Shown piece by piece: positions 11,181 through 21,693 of a stretch of 43,790 bases of DNA. Source of the stretch: Alectoria sarmentosa (taxonomy: Eukaryota > Ascomycota > Lecanoromycetes > Lecanorales > Parmeliaceae); contig WOGZ01000281.1 of assembly GCA_009733775.1 (NCBI GenBank), forward strand, positions 1 to 43,790. Reading direction: 5' to 3'. A program made the translations under genes and the position numbers. The notes below the pieces were generated by a model that was given only the letters and a program-made list of their open reading frames with translations, did not search any database and was not told the origin of the DNA. Every line of letters starts with the position of its first letter. Position 1 is the stretch's first letter.

Positions 11181-11770
11181 GAATTGAATATCGTTATTAT
11201 TAAAAAACAAATTGACGTTTATTATAATAAGCGTAAGCTCGTTAAAAACATCGAGCATTAAAATCATTTATTTATTTTTCATTTATAATTTTAAAAAAAA
11301 AGCGTTAAAAAAGATATATAATTATCGTCGAAAAAAAGGTTGATAATTTATTTAATTTCATTTCAATTTCAAAAAAGATTTTATCAAAAATCGTAATCGT
11401 CTTAAGCGTATCTGATTTAAAATTTATAATTGATGTTAAGGGCACGTTTCAAATGTGTGTAAAGGTTATCTTTTTTCTATGTAAATCTGTGCCTTAAGTG
11501 CGGGCGAACTAAGCTAGTGTAAGGTACCTGCCTAGCAGGCGCGATCGTTAGTAAACGTAAGTACCTAGCCTTGACCCGTTCAGTCTGTCCTAGCCTTGAC
11601 CTGTCCATAACAATTAAACAATCGTGTGATACGCTCAGCGACAATATTACAATTTCTTTATTTTTATTTATATCAACGATCAGATTTATCACTCGCTTTA
11701 TAATCAATAAAACTTTTAAATCTATTCTCATTATGAAGTCGTTCGAAATTATGAAATTATATTGAAATCT
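11180..11770 (+). other. Cop-3a integrase-RT linker, interrupted
   Basis: This is a low-complexity AT-rich linker between the Cop-3a integrase and RT. Apart from the solo LTR at 11434-11643 I see no domain here. Confidence 0.5.
11434..11643. repeat. Probable solo LTR, little affected by RIP
   Basis: This 210-bp island begins TGTTAAGGGCACG and ends CTCAGCGACA, with the TG...CA termini of an LTR. It is about half G+C and rich in intact CpA/TpG, in sharp contrast to its flanks. It contains a short internal duplication of CCTAGCCTTGACC (near 11565 and 11590). A clear target-site duplication is not visible (ATTGA on the left, ATATT on the right), so the exact ends are uncertain. No matching partner LTR occurs in the window. 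A fragment this short and single-copy would escape RIP. Confidence 0.5.
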
Positions 11771-12756
11771 TATTTCGAATTTTTTGATTTTATTAATAAA
11801 AATCGTTTTTATTGAACCTTATAAACCCCGAAGCTTTAAAAAGATCATAATGAAATTTTATCGCAAAATGTATTAACAAATGATTATGTAAAACGAGATC
11901 GATTTTTTCATCATTAATAACATTTAAATTTTAATAAATTTCTTTTCGAATGCTCGTGTTTTAAAAGACAAATGAATTTACAAAATTAAAAAAAGTTTTA
12001 TCGACGAAATCGTTTGATATAAAGTTTATTAAATGATTTATGATTTCGAATAATGAAAAAAAATCGATTTCAACGAAATTTTCGTCTCGATAATTAAATT
12101 TATAAATTATAAAGTCATTTTCGTTTTTATAATAATTTTGAATTGAGAATTTGAACAAATGAACGTTAAAATCGTTTTTTTATATAATAATATCGAAAAA
12201 ACAATTTATGTGATGCAATTCACGAATTTTAAAATCAAAAATAAAGAAAATAAAGTTTATAAATTTATAAAAGCGTTATACGATTTAAAGCAATTTTCGA
12301 GAATTTAATATAATATTTTTATAACGTATTTCAAAAAATTGAGTGTCAAATTTATCGTTGTTAATTTTTTGATGTTTATTAATAACATTATTATCGTTAT
12401 TATTTATATGAACGATATTTTGTTTATAAATTTCGATAAAGTCGACACTTAAACGATTAAGAATAAGTTTTATAAAAAATTTGAGATGATCGATTTGGAT
12501 TTATGCATTTATTATTTCGATATAATAATTATAAGAGATCGTGTTAATCGTATTTTGCGTCTTAAATAAATAATTTATATCGAAAAGTTTTTTATTGATT
12601 ATGATATAATTGAATTAATGATTATTTCAACGTTTATTATCAATGACAAGTTTTATGTTATCGAAAAAAACTTCGTGATTATTAAAAAATCTCGTTACGC
12701 TTATCAATTTGTCGTTGATTTTTTAATATATATGATATTGAATATGCGTTCGAATA
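11770..12756 (+). pseudogene. Cop-3a reverse transcriptase remnant (first part)
   Basis: This is the plus-strand copia RT. Recognisable blocks, read through RIP stops, are SNARVLKDK*IYKIK (about 11950), KIDFNEIFVSIIK (about 12060), EQMNVKIVFLYNNIE (about 12140-12195), KALYDLKQFSR (about 12265-12300) and the catalytic YMND (12405-12416, from YVDD). The frame runs to a MLGTRPDI-like end at 12761, where the Cop-2a LTR cuts it. The same sentence continues at 19922 with FAVLMISRYDLN. Confidence 0.87.
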
Positions 12757-12761
12757 TCATT
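12757..12761. repeat. Target-site duplication TCATT, left copy
   Basis: TCATT immediately precedes the left Cop-2a LTR and is repeated immediately after the right LTR at 19922-19926. Removing one copy and the element restores an open RT reading across the junction. Confidence 0.93.
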
Positions 12762-12886
12762 TGTGGAAATATGACGTAGGACACTTAGTTGTATTTCTCT
12801 AAGAGTGTTACGGAGGAAAGTGCGACCTATGCTATGGGCGCATGCGCCCGTGTCACGTGACTTATCACGTGACCTGAATTTCGACA
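12762..12886 (-). repeat. 3' LTR of Cop-2a (125 bp)
   Basis: On the plus strand it starts TGTGGAAATATGACG and ends GAATTTCGACA. It differs from its partner (19797-19921) only by transitions and has no indels. It is one of the least RIP-mutated stretches of the element. Confidence 0.95.
12836..12873. promoter_or_regulatory. Palindrome cluster with two CACGTG boxes in the Cop-2 LTR
   Basis: Three dyads lie within 38 bp: GGGCGCATGCGCCC (12836-12849), GTCACGTGAC (12852-12861) and ATCACGTGAC (12864-12873). CACGTG is the core E-box bound by bHLH factors of the Pho4/USF type. The spacing of the two boxes is 12 bp. Their position inside the LTR is consistent with an enhancer for the element promoter. 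That role is inferred; no TATA box was identified. Confidence 0.6.
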
Positions 12887-14040
12887 TTTCCCTTCGCACG
12901 CATACTCTTAAAAAAATCGAACGTCGGATAAATAAGGTGAATCGAGCGTCGGATAATTATAATGAGTTTAGCGTCGAATAATTAATGTGAAATCATCTTT
13001 ATGCACCTCCCTTACCCTTTATGCGTCTCATAAAAACCCGAATTTCAAATACGAGATTCGAAATTCGCGATGTTCAAAATCGGGTAGGAATAATGAAAAT
13101 CCGAAAAAGGATGTGACCATTTTTTCATGAATCACCTCTATCTCATAGATCACCCTTATTTTTTATGCATCATTCCCCTCTTCTTTCCCTCATAAACATT
13201 CGAATTTCAAAAACGAGATTCGAAATTTGCGATGTTCAAAGCCGGGTAGGAAGGGTGAAAATCGAAAATCTGAAAACGATTATGTCCTTTTGAACATATC
13301 CGTCACGGTGTCACATAGAAAAAATTCCACTTTTTGACGAAAAACCGTTTTTTGACAAATTTATTTTCAGTTCACCTGATGCACACCAAAAATCGATCGA
13401 CACATGGTCGGTGAATATATGTGGGGGTTTATTTTCCGATTGGACGAAATATTTCGAATTGCATATGCACATACATGCATGTATGCGATCGACTGCAAGG
13501 CTCGTGAAATCGTTTCAAGATATTGATGCTTGATAATAGTGGTTGGTAGCGTGCATGCGAAAGGTGTATAATAACGATGTATATGATGGTGATGGCGACA
13601 ATAGCGCTTAAGGACATAGGTGTGATGATTTTAAGAGTATAAATATGATGATTTTAAGAGGCATGATAATGATAACCTGATAAGAATATTCAAGACATTT
13701 AACGAAAAAATGGCGACAACGACCTTTTGAATAACGTTATAGATCTCAAATTTGAATCGAACATAAATATAAGTGTTTCAAAAAGAGATTCGCAAAGTTT
13801 GTCATTATAATTACAATAACGATAAATCAGCTTTTGATATAATGATGACATAACGGAATTTTGACACGTTAAGATTGATATTAAGGTTTTGCGGATAATT
13901 TCGATCGATTATTCGAAATGTGAAAATTAATGAAATCGCTTTTTTGAAGTTATGAACATTAAATAATGATAACGATTTAAACGTCTTCTTTGGAACAATG
14001 ATTCAAATAACCTTAAATGAATGATATAAGATTGTTTTCA
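12887..14040 (-). other. 3' non-coding module of Cop-2a with internal repeats
   Basis: This lies between the RNase H stop and the 3' LTR. It contains three roughly 25-bp tandem units with GTCGGATAA cores (12913-12990) and two roughly 90-bp direct repeats (about 13025-13115 and 13187-13285) built around CGAGATTCGAAATT and GATGTTCAAA. It also has the region shared with Cop-1a, Cop-2b and Cop-3a (13280-13480), and a GATGGTGATGGCGAC tract near 13580. A frame of about 60 codons on the minus strand (13429-13617) lacks any recognisable domain. The half nearest the LTR is only weakly RIP-mutated. Confidence 0.7.
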
Positions 14041-15250
14041 TTTCAAGGGCATCGCGAAAGGCAACAAATTTGTCGAGATATAAGGCTTTAATAAGATCAT
14101 TAATCATTTGTTTATCAATAAAAACATATTATATATTCATAATATTATTATTGACTTTTTCGCGCACAAAATGATGAGCGATGTTAATGTGTTTAATGCG
14201 AATATGAAATTGAGCGTTTTTTGCGAAGGCGATTGCGTCTTAATTATTTTCAAAGATCATAATAATTTTAAAATTCGAATTATTAGGTTATAAAAATTGA
14301 TTGAGAAGATTTTTCAATTAAATAACTTTTTTAATAATTTACGTTTAATCGATATATTTTATTTCATAAATGAATAATATCACGATAATTTGACGTTTGT
14401 TTAATCAATTAATAATGTCATTATTCAAATTGAATAAATAATCGAAAATGAATTTTCGAATTGAGTTTTCAGTTCAATCAAAATCAATATAATCGAATAA
14501 ATCTTTTAAAGAGCTCTTATACACGAGTTCGTAATGTATCGTATTTTTAAGATATCGAAAAATTCGAATAATCGCATTTTAATATGTTGGAATAAGATTA
14601 ATTGAGTATCGATTAATTAAAAAAATAATATAAACGATATCGAGACGAATTTTCAGCATAGCATATATGAAAAAGTTCATAACGAATTGATATTCTTTAC
14701 GAAGCTTTTTGAAAATCACATAATCTTTTTCGATGAATATTAATTTGTGATTGATTTCAAATAATATATTAATAAGGGTGAGATTTCAACATTTGAAATG
14801 ATTGAGAAAACGTGTGATGTACACTTTTTATTTCAAACGAATGATGTCGTTATAACGATCTCTTTTGATCGTTATGCCCAAATAAAAGACGCATAATCTC
14901 AAATTTGATATGTGAAACTTGACGTTTAAGACATTTTTAATTCATTTGATGATAATTTTATTGCGATTTATAATTAAGACATTATCGACGTAAAGCGTCA
15001 TAATGATTTTTTTTTTAAGGTTCATAAACACATTATCGTTTGATTCGATAAAATTGGAATCGAATTTCTTTATGTAAATCGAGAAATGTTGATATCAAAT
15101 TTTGAAAAATTGTTTTAGATCATAAAAGATCTTATTTAATTTATAAATTTTGATATTATTTTTGTTGAAATCGTTAGATTATTGCATATAAATATTCTTT
15201 TAAACATCGTTATAAAAAAAGACGATTTTGACGTTCATTTATTTCACGTT
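14040..15250 (-). pseudogene. Cop-2a reverse transcriptase and RNase H remnant
   Basis: This minus-strand remnant reads, after RIP stops, as MTLYVDNVLIINRNK with the catalytic YVDN (YVDD) at 14981-14992. RLCVFYLGITIKRDRY and YAMLKIRLDIVY (YAMLGTRPDI pattern) follow. RNase H ends with KHINIAHHFVREK (14156-14194) and IKALYLDKFVAFRDAL (about 14045-14110). The order and spacing are standard for Ty1/copia. The related fragment at 6734-6812 shares the C-terminus, so Cop-2a and Cop-2b are one family. Confidence 0.9.
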
Positions 15251-16399
15251 TTAATTCATAATCGTTATAAACGTAAAGATCGTTTTATAATTTATGAATT
15301 TTATCATCGACGCGAAAGTGTTATAATAATCATGATCCTTCTGTTGTTCGAATCTTCGAATAATTCAACATATTTTATAATAAGTGACTTCTCTCTCGAG
15401 ACCTCGCTTCACGATATAAATTCAATAATTTTTAAAAACATAAGCCTTTAAAGACGCCTGAATAAAACATCAAATGTTGTTATTTATAAAAGACTTATAT
15501 TCATTTCGCATATCAATCTTTCAATTTATATAAAATAAATTGTTAAAAATCGTTTATTTATAGATTATAAATTCGAAGATATTAGGTTTATTAACATGAT
15601 TCGCAAAAAAGATAAAGATAACGAAAGTTCTCATTAGAAAATTAAATGATAAATCATAAAGATTCGAAATAATGAGATCTTTATAATCATCAAATATTTT
15701 TTGAATAATTTCATATTCGAAATGTTCTCGCATAATTCTCATTTTAATAAATTTCGAAAATATTGACGAAAAGAAAACGGCGATAAGTTTGACGATTAAT
15801 GTAATAAATTTGATAAATGTCATAAATATACGCATTGTAATGACGATAAAATAAGGTCTTTGAGGGCGATTAGCGGCTGACGATGATCGAATATTCGTTA
15901 ATGATAATCGATTTGACGATTTAATCGAAATCATAGATTTAATGTTTAATAATATAATGATACGTTATTTATTTAATGCCTTTCTCGTAACGAATGTTAA
16001 TACGAAAAGACATTAACGTTTGTTTAAAGGTTCGTGAGTTTTAATTTCTTTTTCGAAGTTCACAAAATGTGAACGTTTTTCGACGAAATGTATATCGTTA
16101 ATGCGAATAATTTTCTTTTTGATTAAATTGTAAAAGCGAAAAATGAATTTATTTTTATAATTTAAAAGAATACATTTCTCGCTCTTATTTATAAGTTTTT
16201 TTTAAATATGTTTTAAGACGTAAACGATGAAGTTAATAATACGCAAATGAAAAAGAATAAATTTGCGATAATAAAAGACTTCGAAAGATATAACGATAAT
16301 TTTAATATTAAAAAAACATATCGTTAGATAATTAATTATGATCATTATTTCAGATCAAAAGAATTTATTAAAGTTGAAATTTAATAGAATCGAATGCAT

Positions 16400-16900
16400 T
16401 TTATTTATCAAAATTTGATTAAATCGCTCGACGATTTTATTTATTTCGAAATTGTTTATAATAATGAATTTTTACTTAATGCTCGCCTGAGCGAAACATT
16501 CAAAAAAGGTTTTATTAATATATTCGTTTTCATTATCGAGACGAATACGATTGATTCGATAATCGCGAGATTTCAAATAAATTTTAAAATGTAAAAATAT
16601 AACGAAGGTTTCACTTTTATAACGAATATAATAAATTTCGAAATAACAAATGAAATCGTTTTTGAAGATCATAAAGTATTTATAATTGTTGAAGTTAATG
16701 AGAATCAAAGGCTTAATAAAATCGTTATAAATAAATTCGTTCGATAAAATATCGAGCGTTATGAGATTATTATGAAAAATAACCTTTTGATATTTCATTA
16801 TATAACATTCGCAAATATATTTCTCGATAATGTTTTTGAAGAAATTCATATTCATAATGATATTGAAAAGTTTATTAAGGTTTTATTAATTCAAATAATT
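16400..16900 (-). pseudogene. Cop-2a integrase remnant
   Basis: A minus-strand frame of 127 codons is open (16472-16855). It reads CECYIMKYQ (zinc-domain Cys pair, 16784-16814), then FNNYKYFMIFKNDF (the Asp of the first catalytic strand) and RIRLDNENEYINKTF (16507-16550; the LDNGGEF motif with the second catalytic Asp), ending FAQASIK. This is a classical copia integrase zinc-plus-DDE core. The window between this and the RT (15250-16400) is the integrase C-terminus and linker, which I could not resolve. Confidence 0.87.
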
Positions 16901-17949
16901 CATATGAGCATATCATAATTAATGAATCGAATTCGAAAAAACGTTATAAACGATCAAAACATTATTATTCTCTCAAAGATTCAAAAAGAATAAATCGCGA
17001 TTTCGCGTATTGATTAATGTGATATTATTTTGAATTAAGACATAACTTTTTTTATAAAAGACGACTTTAATGTTGATATTTAAAAACTTTTTAATCGATA
17101 AAAGATTGACGCTTATATCGGGCACGTGCAAGATATTAAAAATCGTTAAAATAACGCGTTTGTTATTAACATTGTAATCAAGGTTAATGATATCGCAAAT
17201 AAAAAATTAAATTTTGATTTTTTCAATGTTTTTAATAAGTCGAAATTAGATTTTAATATAAATGATAAATATCGAACGGTCGATAAAGAAATGGCGAATG
17301 TAATCAAAATTTATTATAATTTGAATATCGAGATTCATAAAATTGACGAACGATAAACGTTTATTCAAATTCGGGTTCGTTATTAAATTAATAGAGTTCT
17401 CGTCCTGATCTGCTTAATTAATTATATTTAAAATGTTAAACTCATTTGAGATGAGATTCGAATGATTTTGATTATTCAATTCGTTTAGGAATGTCATATG
17501 GGTATAAAGATAATCGTCTTTTTTTAAAGTATACATTATATTAACGTTGAGATAATTATTTTTTTCTGAAACGGAGGCGTTAAATGACGCTTCTTTAATG
17601 CGTTTACGCTTGATATTTAAGACATTAATGTTCACATAAATGATATCAATTTGCGTCTTCTTTTTCTTTTTTTATTCATTTATAAACTTTTTAAATTTCA
17701 AATGAAGGAATTTGATTTAACATTTAACAAAAGGATGTTTGAATTTGCGATTAACGATCTTATAAAAAACATAAATTTCGCGATTAATGAAATCAAAGCC
17801 GTCGAAATCGTTTTTGACGAATTATTTGTTTTTATTATTACGATGAGCGAACATAATAACATCATTTTCTTTAATTGCGAATATACAACATTTTTCGTTC
17901 ATTGCGTCGTAAATGATTAAATCGAATTTGATTGTATTCGAATTATAAA

Positions 17950-18500
17950 GTATATAAATTTAAATGTAAATTGTTATAAAGACATCGTAGGCTTCATCGA
18001 ATTTTATGAGAAAAAATTAAATAAGATAAAGTTTCGACAGTGATAAAGAATTATTTAAGTTAACGATTTCGACGTTGATTTTGCGAAAGTCCTTTTCGTA
18101 TTAACGAACGCCCTCTTTGAAATTAATGTTGATGTTATACAATTAACGCATAAGCTCGATATAAAGTTTAAAACTTATAAATTTATAATAAATATCGATG
18201 ACGTTTAACATAACTTAAGGATTCTCGTTATGTTTTTTGATAAATTAACGATTAACGTAATCAAGACGTTGACGAATAATCACGTAGGTTTTAAACTTAA
18301 TGATGTTAATGAAGAATTGAAGATTATTCAACATCAATTAATCGTTGATATCTTCGCTTCATTTGATATATTCGATAATAAATTTTAAAATAATAATGAA
18401 GATCAAAGAGAAGCTGTCTCTCTCATTCATAAAAACATTTTCAATAATATTTTGAACGTTAAATTTAATTATTGATATCGAGAAAAATAAATGAAAAAAT
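17950..18500 (-). pseudogene. Cop-2a gag remnant
   Basis: The minus strand encodes, after substituting the RIP stops, a pattern like LWNVIDIYYKF, then LYIELMRQLYNINI, FKEGVRxYEKDFRKINVEI. This matches the helical UBN2-type gag of ascomycete copia elements (LWxxL...L...L.....VxDYxxxFRxI). The gag N-terminus and leader should lie between 18500 and 19783, where I see no confident motif. Protease and zinc knuckle are expected at about 17000-17950 but were not resolved. Confidence 0.6.
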
Positions 18501-19783
18501 GTAAAAAATTAATAATAATAATGAGGGTAACGAAGGCGAGGGTTTTTTTATCACGATTAAAAACGAATCGAGAGGGTCGTTTTAAGGAGTGCCGCTTTAA
18601 AAAGGTGTCGAAATGAACGAATTTAATGATGATTTAAAAAACGATTCGAACGTTTTAAAGGAAGTTAATAAATAAAACCGTTTATTTTTAACGCGTAATT
18701 TAAAGATTTCGATATCGTTTAAAACGTTAAATGATTTCTCGTTGATTTCAAAATCGTTATCGTACGACGATAATATGAAAAAAATAAAATAAATGCTCTG
18801 TTAATCCTCGTTAGAATTATTTAAATTCTTATTGATATTAATTAATTGTTATTATTATGTTTTAAGGTCTTATAATAATAAAGTAAAATGTTTATGCGAG
18901 AATTGACGATAAATTTAAATGATAATATTATTATGAAATGAAATTAATAATACGAAGAATTTGATTTTGAGTTTAATAATAAAGATTGAATTTGATTAAG
19001 ATTATATTGAGTGTAATTGCAAACGTGTAAACCTTTTTGAAAAATTCGCACCCTTTTTATATTATTTAATTAAAGATTCGAATTCAAAATATTCGCTTCG
19101 ACGATTATCATCGTGAAATTGAAATTAATTAAATTTCATAATTATAATAATAAAATATTATCGATAATGAATAAAAAATTCGATGATAAAGTCTTAACCT
19201 TTTTTTTCAAAAGGTTTTTAAGATCAAAACGTTAATTTTGATATACAAAGTTTGTTATTTTTGGTTTCAAACAGGTTTTTAAACGTTTAAATGATAATAA
19301 AATCAATTTTAAATTGTTTTAAACGATAATCAAATTGATAATGATGTTGACATTCAATCATTCAATTTGTCTTATTGACTCGATACATCGTTAAAAATAT
19401 AAATCATCAAATTAATAAAATGTCATAAAAATAAGAGCGTATTCTTTTTTTTATTTAATGTGTCTCACGTAGAGAAGTTGATAATGTTATAAAAATCTTA
19501 TCATAATTCGATCGCACGATCGTAAATCGCATGCGATTTCGATTAAAAATGAATAATTTCGGTTTATCGAGGGTTGAGAAGTTTTTAACCCCCGAATTTC
19601 GAATCATGATCATTTAAATCAAAAATTATTTTATAAATGAAAATTGCTCATTTCAAGGAGGTTGATTAAATGAAGATTTTTATAATTGATTGTTTCATTG
19701 CGATGAGCATGAAATGCTTGAAAACAATTGTAATCATAATGATAAATAAATAAGTTATGTTTATAATGATCGTCGAGTAAGTT

Positions 19784-19796
19784 CGAGTTTATAATC
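19784..19796 (-). promoter_or_regulatory. Half-tRNA primer binding site of Cop-2a
   Basis: The minus strand after the 5' LTR reads GATTATAAACTCG. This is a G-to-A-mutated form of the GGTTATGAGCTCG site seen next to the Cop-1a LTR, complementary to the initiator tRNA-Met anticodon arm. Confidence 0.65.
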
Positions 19797-19921
19797 TGTG
19801 AAAATATGATGTAGGACACTTAGTTATATTTTTCTAAGAGTGTTACGAAGGAAAGTGCGATCTATGCTATGAGCGCATACGCCCGTGTCACGTAACCTAT
19901 CACGTGACCTGAATTTCGACA
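19797..19921 (-). repeat. 5' LTR of Cop-2a (125 bp)
   Basis: On the plus strand it starts TGTGAAAATATGATG and ends GAATTTCGACA. It aligns without gaps to 12762-12886. More C-to-T and G-to-A changes are seen here than in the 3' LTR; the E-box at the first dyad has become CACGTAAC, and the second remains intact. Confidence 0.95.
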
Positions 19922-19926
19922 TCATT

Positions 19927-20530
19927 TTCGCAGTTTTAATGATCTCTCGATACGATTTGAATTTTGATGTTTTTTATTAAAATGCAATTAAGCGCATTTT
20001 TCGATATTTCAATTATATAAAAAATTAATAATTTGTGTTTCGAGACGATCTTAAATCTTTCGCAAATTATATCGACGTTAATTGAATAAATAATTAAAAC
20101 ATTCGACGTTTCATTTTTAAATACGTCTTTGATGTAAATAATGCGATAATTAATTAATTTTTCAAATAATAATTTATAATAACGTTTTCAATTTATGAAA
20201 TCGAATATATTAATTAAATTTAAATTATTAAAAAAACGATTTAATTGCGCGAATTTCTCAATTAATTCAATTTGAGCGTTAAATGTTTTCAAATAATAAT
20301 GATTTATTGCGATAATTAAAGTGTTATAACGTTAATTAAAAAATTTCAATTTCATGTTTGTATCAAGCATATCGACATTTAACATCATTATATACGAAAA
20401 TAAATCATCGTCGAAAATTTCGCTTTAAGTATGTTTTTATCGATTAATAAATAATTAATGACCTTGTCAAAGCTCTCTTTAAGAATAAATTTAAGAGATT
20501 TCGTTAATTAATCGAATTGAAACATCGTTT
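19927..20530 (+). pseudogene. Cop-3a RT C-terminus and RNase H remnant
   Basis: It opens with FAVLMISRYDLNFDVFY*NAIKRIFRY (RT end and connection). RNase H follows with the EAEY-like region near 20190, CDNQSVITLIK near 20310, CIKHIDI*HHY near 20370 and INDLVKALFKNKFKRFR near 20455-20505. It is a different sublineage from Cop-1 and Cop-2 (FKNKFKRFR against YKDKFELFR and YLDKFVAFR). Confidence 0.88.
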
Positions 20531-21559
20531 ATAGATGATCCCTCGCGTTAATTTCAAAAAAATCGTTATTATCGCTTTTAAAAAGCGGTCATTATTTAAT
20601 TAACGTTTATCATTCGCGAAATTAATTTAATGTTATTATTCAACGTTTATAACGGCTTTAAGAAAGCGATTTCATTGATTTTTACACTTTAAGTGATCGA
20701 TCGAGTTTATTCGCAAAACCTCAATTATTAGCTTTAACGTTTTTTGCGAACAAACTTCGATTTATTAAAATTCAATCTGGAAGTAAATTTCTCGCTATTG
20801 CATTTATAATTCCAAACTTTATAAACATTTATTTAAAAGGTTCATATTTATATGCGATTCAAATTTGAAAATTATATTATTATTAAAAAGATCGCTATCG
20901 TCAAAATTATTCAATTATTTATGAAATTTTTCAATAACATAATTTTCAGGTGTTTTTAAGCGTTATTACAATTGTTATATTTATGTTTTTAAACGTTATT
21001 ATCGTTATTATTATCATTATTATTATTACAATATATCGATCGCAAATTATATACATTTTATTAATCATTATTATTAAACATCAATATTCTGAAACGACTT
21101 TTGTAAATTTTGTGATCGATCGTATGCATGCATATATAGATCGAAACATTTCGTTCAATCGGAAAATTTACTTTTACATATATTCATTGATTATATATCG
21201 TTCGATTTTTGATGTGCATCAGATGAATTGAAAATAAATTTGTTAAAAAACGGTTTTTGGTTAAAAAGTGGAATTTTTTTTATGTAACATCGTGACGGAT
21301 ATGTTTAAAAGAATATAATCGTTTTCAGAATTCGATTTTTTTTTCGGATTTCATTGTTTCTACCCGATTTTAAATATCGCGAATTTCGAATTTCGTGTTT
21401 GAAATCTGGGAGTCTTAAGGGGTATAAAAGATGATAAAGGGGGTATAAGATGTTTTCACGTTTACAATTCGACGTTAAGGTTCACTTTTATTATTCGACG
21501 TTAATTTTTCATTTTTATAATTCGAAATTCAGATTTAGAAAGATGCGAGCGAAGGGAAA
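20530..21559 (+). other. 3' non-coding module of Cop-3a
   Basis: No gene is seen. Its left part (20690-20950) aligns with the end of Cop-1b (22760-23070) through GTGATCGATCGAGTTT and AAAGATCGCT. Its right part (21100-21330) aligns with the shared block in Cop-1a, Cop-2a and Cop-2b. Only one copy of the roughly 90-bp repeat seen twice in Cop-2a is present (about 21355-21410). Confidence 0.65.
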
Positions 21560-21693
21560 TGTTGAAATTTCGGATCATGTGACGTTAAGCCTTGACGTTA
21601 TATGCACTATTAGTGCGCTCGTATATAAATCGCTCTTTCTTTCGTAATACTCTTAAAGCAATACAATTAAGTGTTTTACTTCATATTTTGACA
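21560..21693 (+). repeat. 3' LTR of Cop-3a (134 bp)
   Basis: It starts TGTTGAAATTTCGGATC and ends TTCATATTTTGACA. It is homologous to the Cop-2 LTR in its second half (ACTCTTAAAGCAATACAATT against the Cop-2 pattern) but differs in its first half, so it is a sister family. Its 5' partner is not in the window. Confidence 0.85.

Larger units (their letters stand above)
8044..12761 (+). mobile_element. Ty1/copia Cop-3a, left segment (gag to RT)
   Basis: This is the plus-strand copia element that hosts both Cop-2b (on its left) and Cop-2a (on its right). From left to right it shows gag-like sequence, an Asp/Arg/Asn-rich zinc-linker region near 9480-9550, a pre-integrase and integrase region (10310-11180) and RT (11770-12756). 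The RT frame is interrupted at 12761 by the Cop-2a LTR and resumes at 19922. Its own 5' LTR is not in the window and presumably lies left of Cop-2b's missing part. Heavy RIP stops make it inactive. Confidence 0.82.
12762..19921 (-). mobile_element. Complete Ty1/copia retrotransposon Cop-2a
   Basis: This is a structurally complete but RIP-inactivated 7160-bp copia element on the minus strand. It has two 125-bp LTRs, a perfect 5-bp target duplication TCATT, a half-tRNA-Met primer site (19784-19796), gag (about 17950-18500), integrase (about 16400-16900), RT and RNase H (about 14040-15250) and a long 3' module (12887-14040). It interrupts the Cop-3a RT in the opposite orientation. The left end (12762 to about 13600) is much less mutated than the interior. 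At more than 7 kb it is long for copia, mostly because of the 1.15-kb 3' module and a long leader. Confidence 0.93.
19922..21693 (+). mobile_element. Ty1/copia Cop-3a, right segment (RT end, RNase H, 3' LTR)
   Basis: This continues Cop-3a after the Cop-2a insertion, beginning with the second TCATT. It holds the RT C-terminus, RNase H, a roughly 1-kb 3' module and a 134-bp 3' LTR. The sequence after the LTR is RT coding of Cop-1b, so Cop-3a inserted into that element. Confidence 0.88.

Noticed and set aside
11477..11731. Open frames on both strands with ordinary amino-acid composition
   Set aside because: They fall in the GC-rich solo LTR and extend into RIPed sequence on one side, with no domain or start context.
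15554..15934. 126-codon minus-strand frame between Cop-2a integrase and RT
   Set aside because: No copia motif appears in this phase. It is probably partly the integrase C-terminus and linker read across a frame change, so not called as a separate gene.
17920..18480. Long plus-strand frame with many acidic residues (EDQREAVSLIHKN)
   Set aside because: The minus strand at the same place fits copia gag with conserved spacing, and the surrounding element is on the minus strand.
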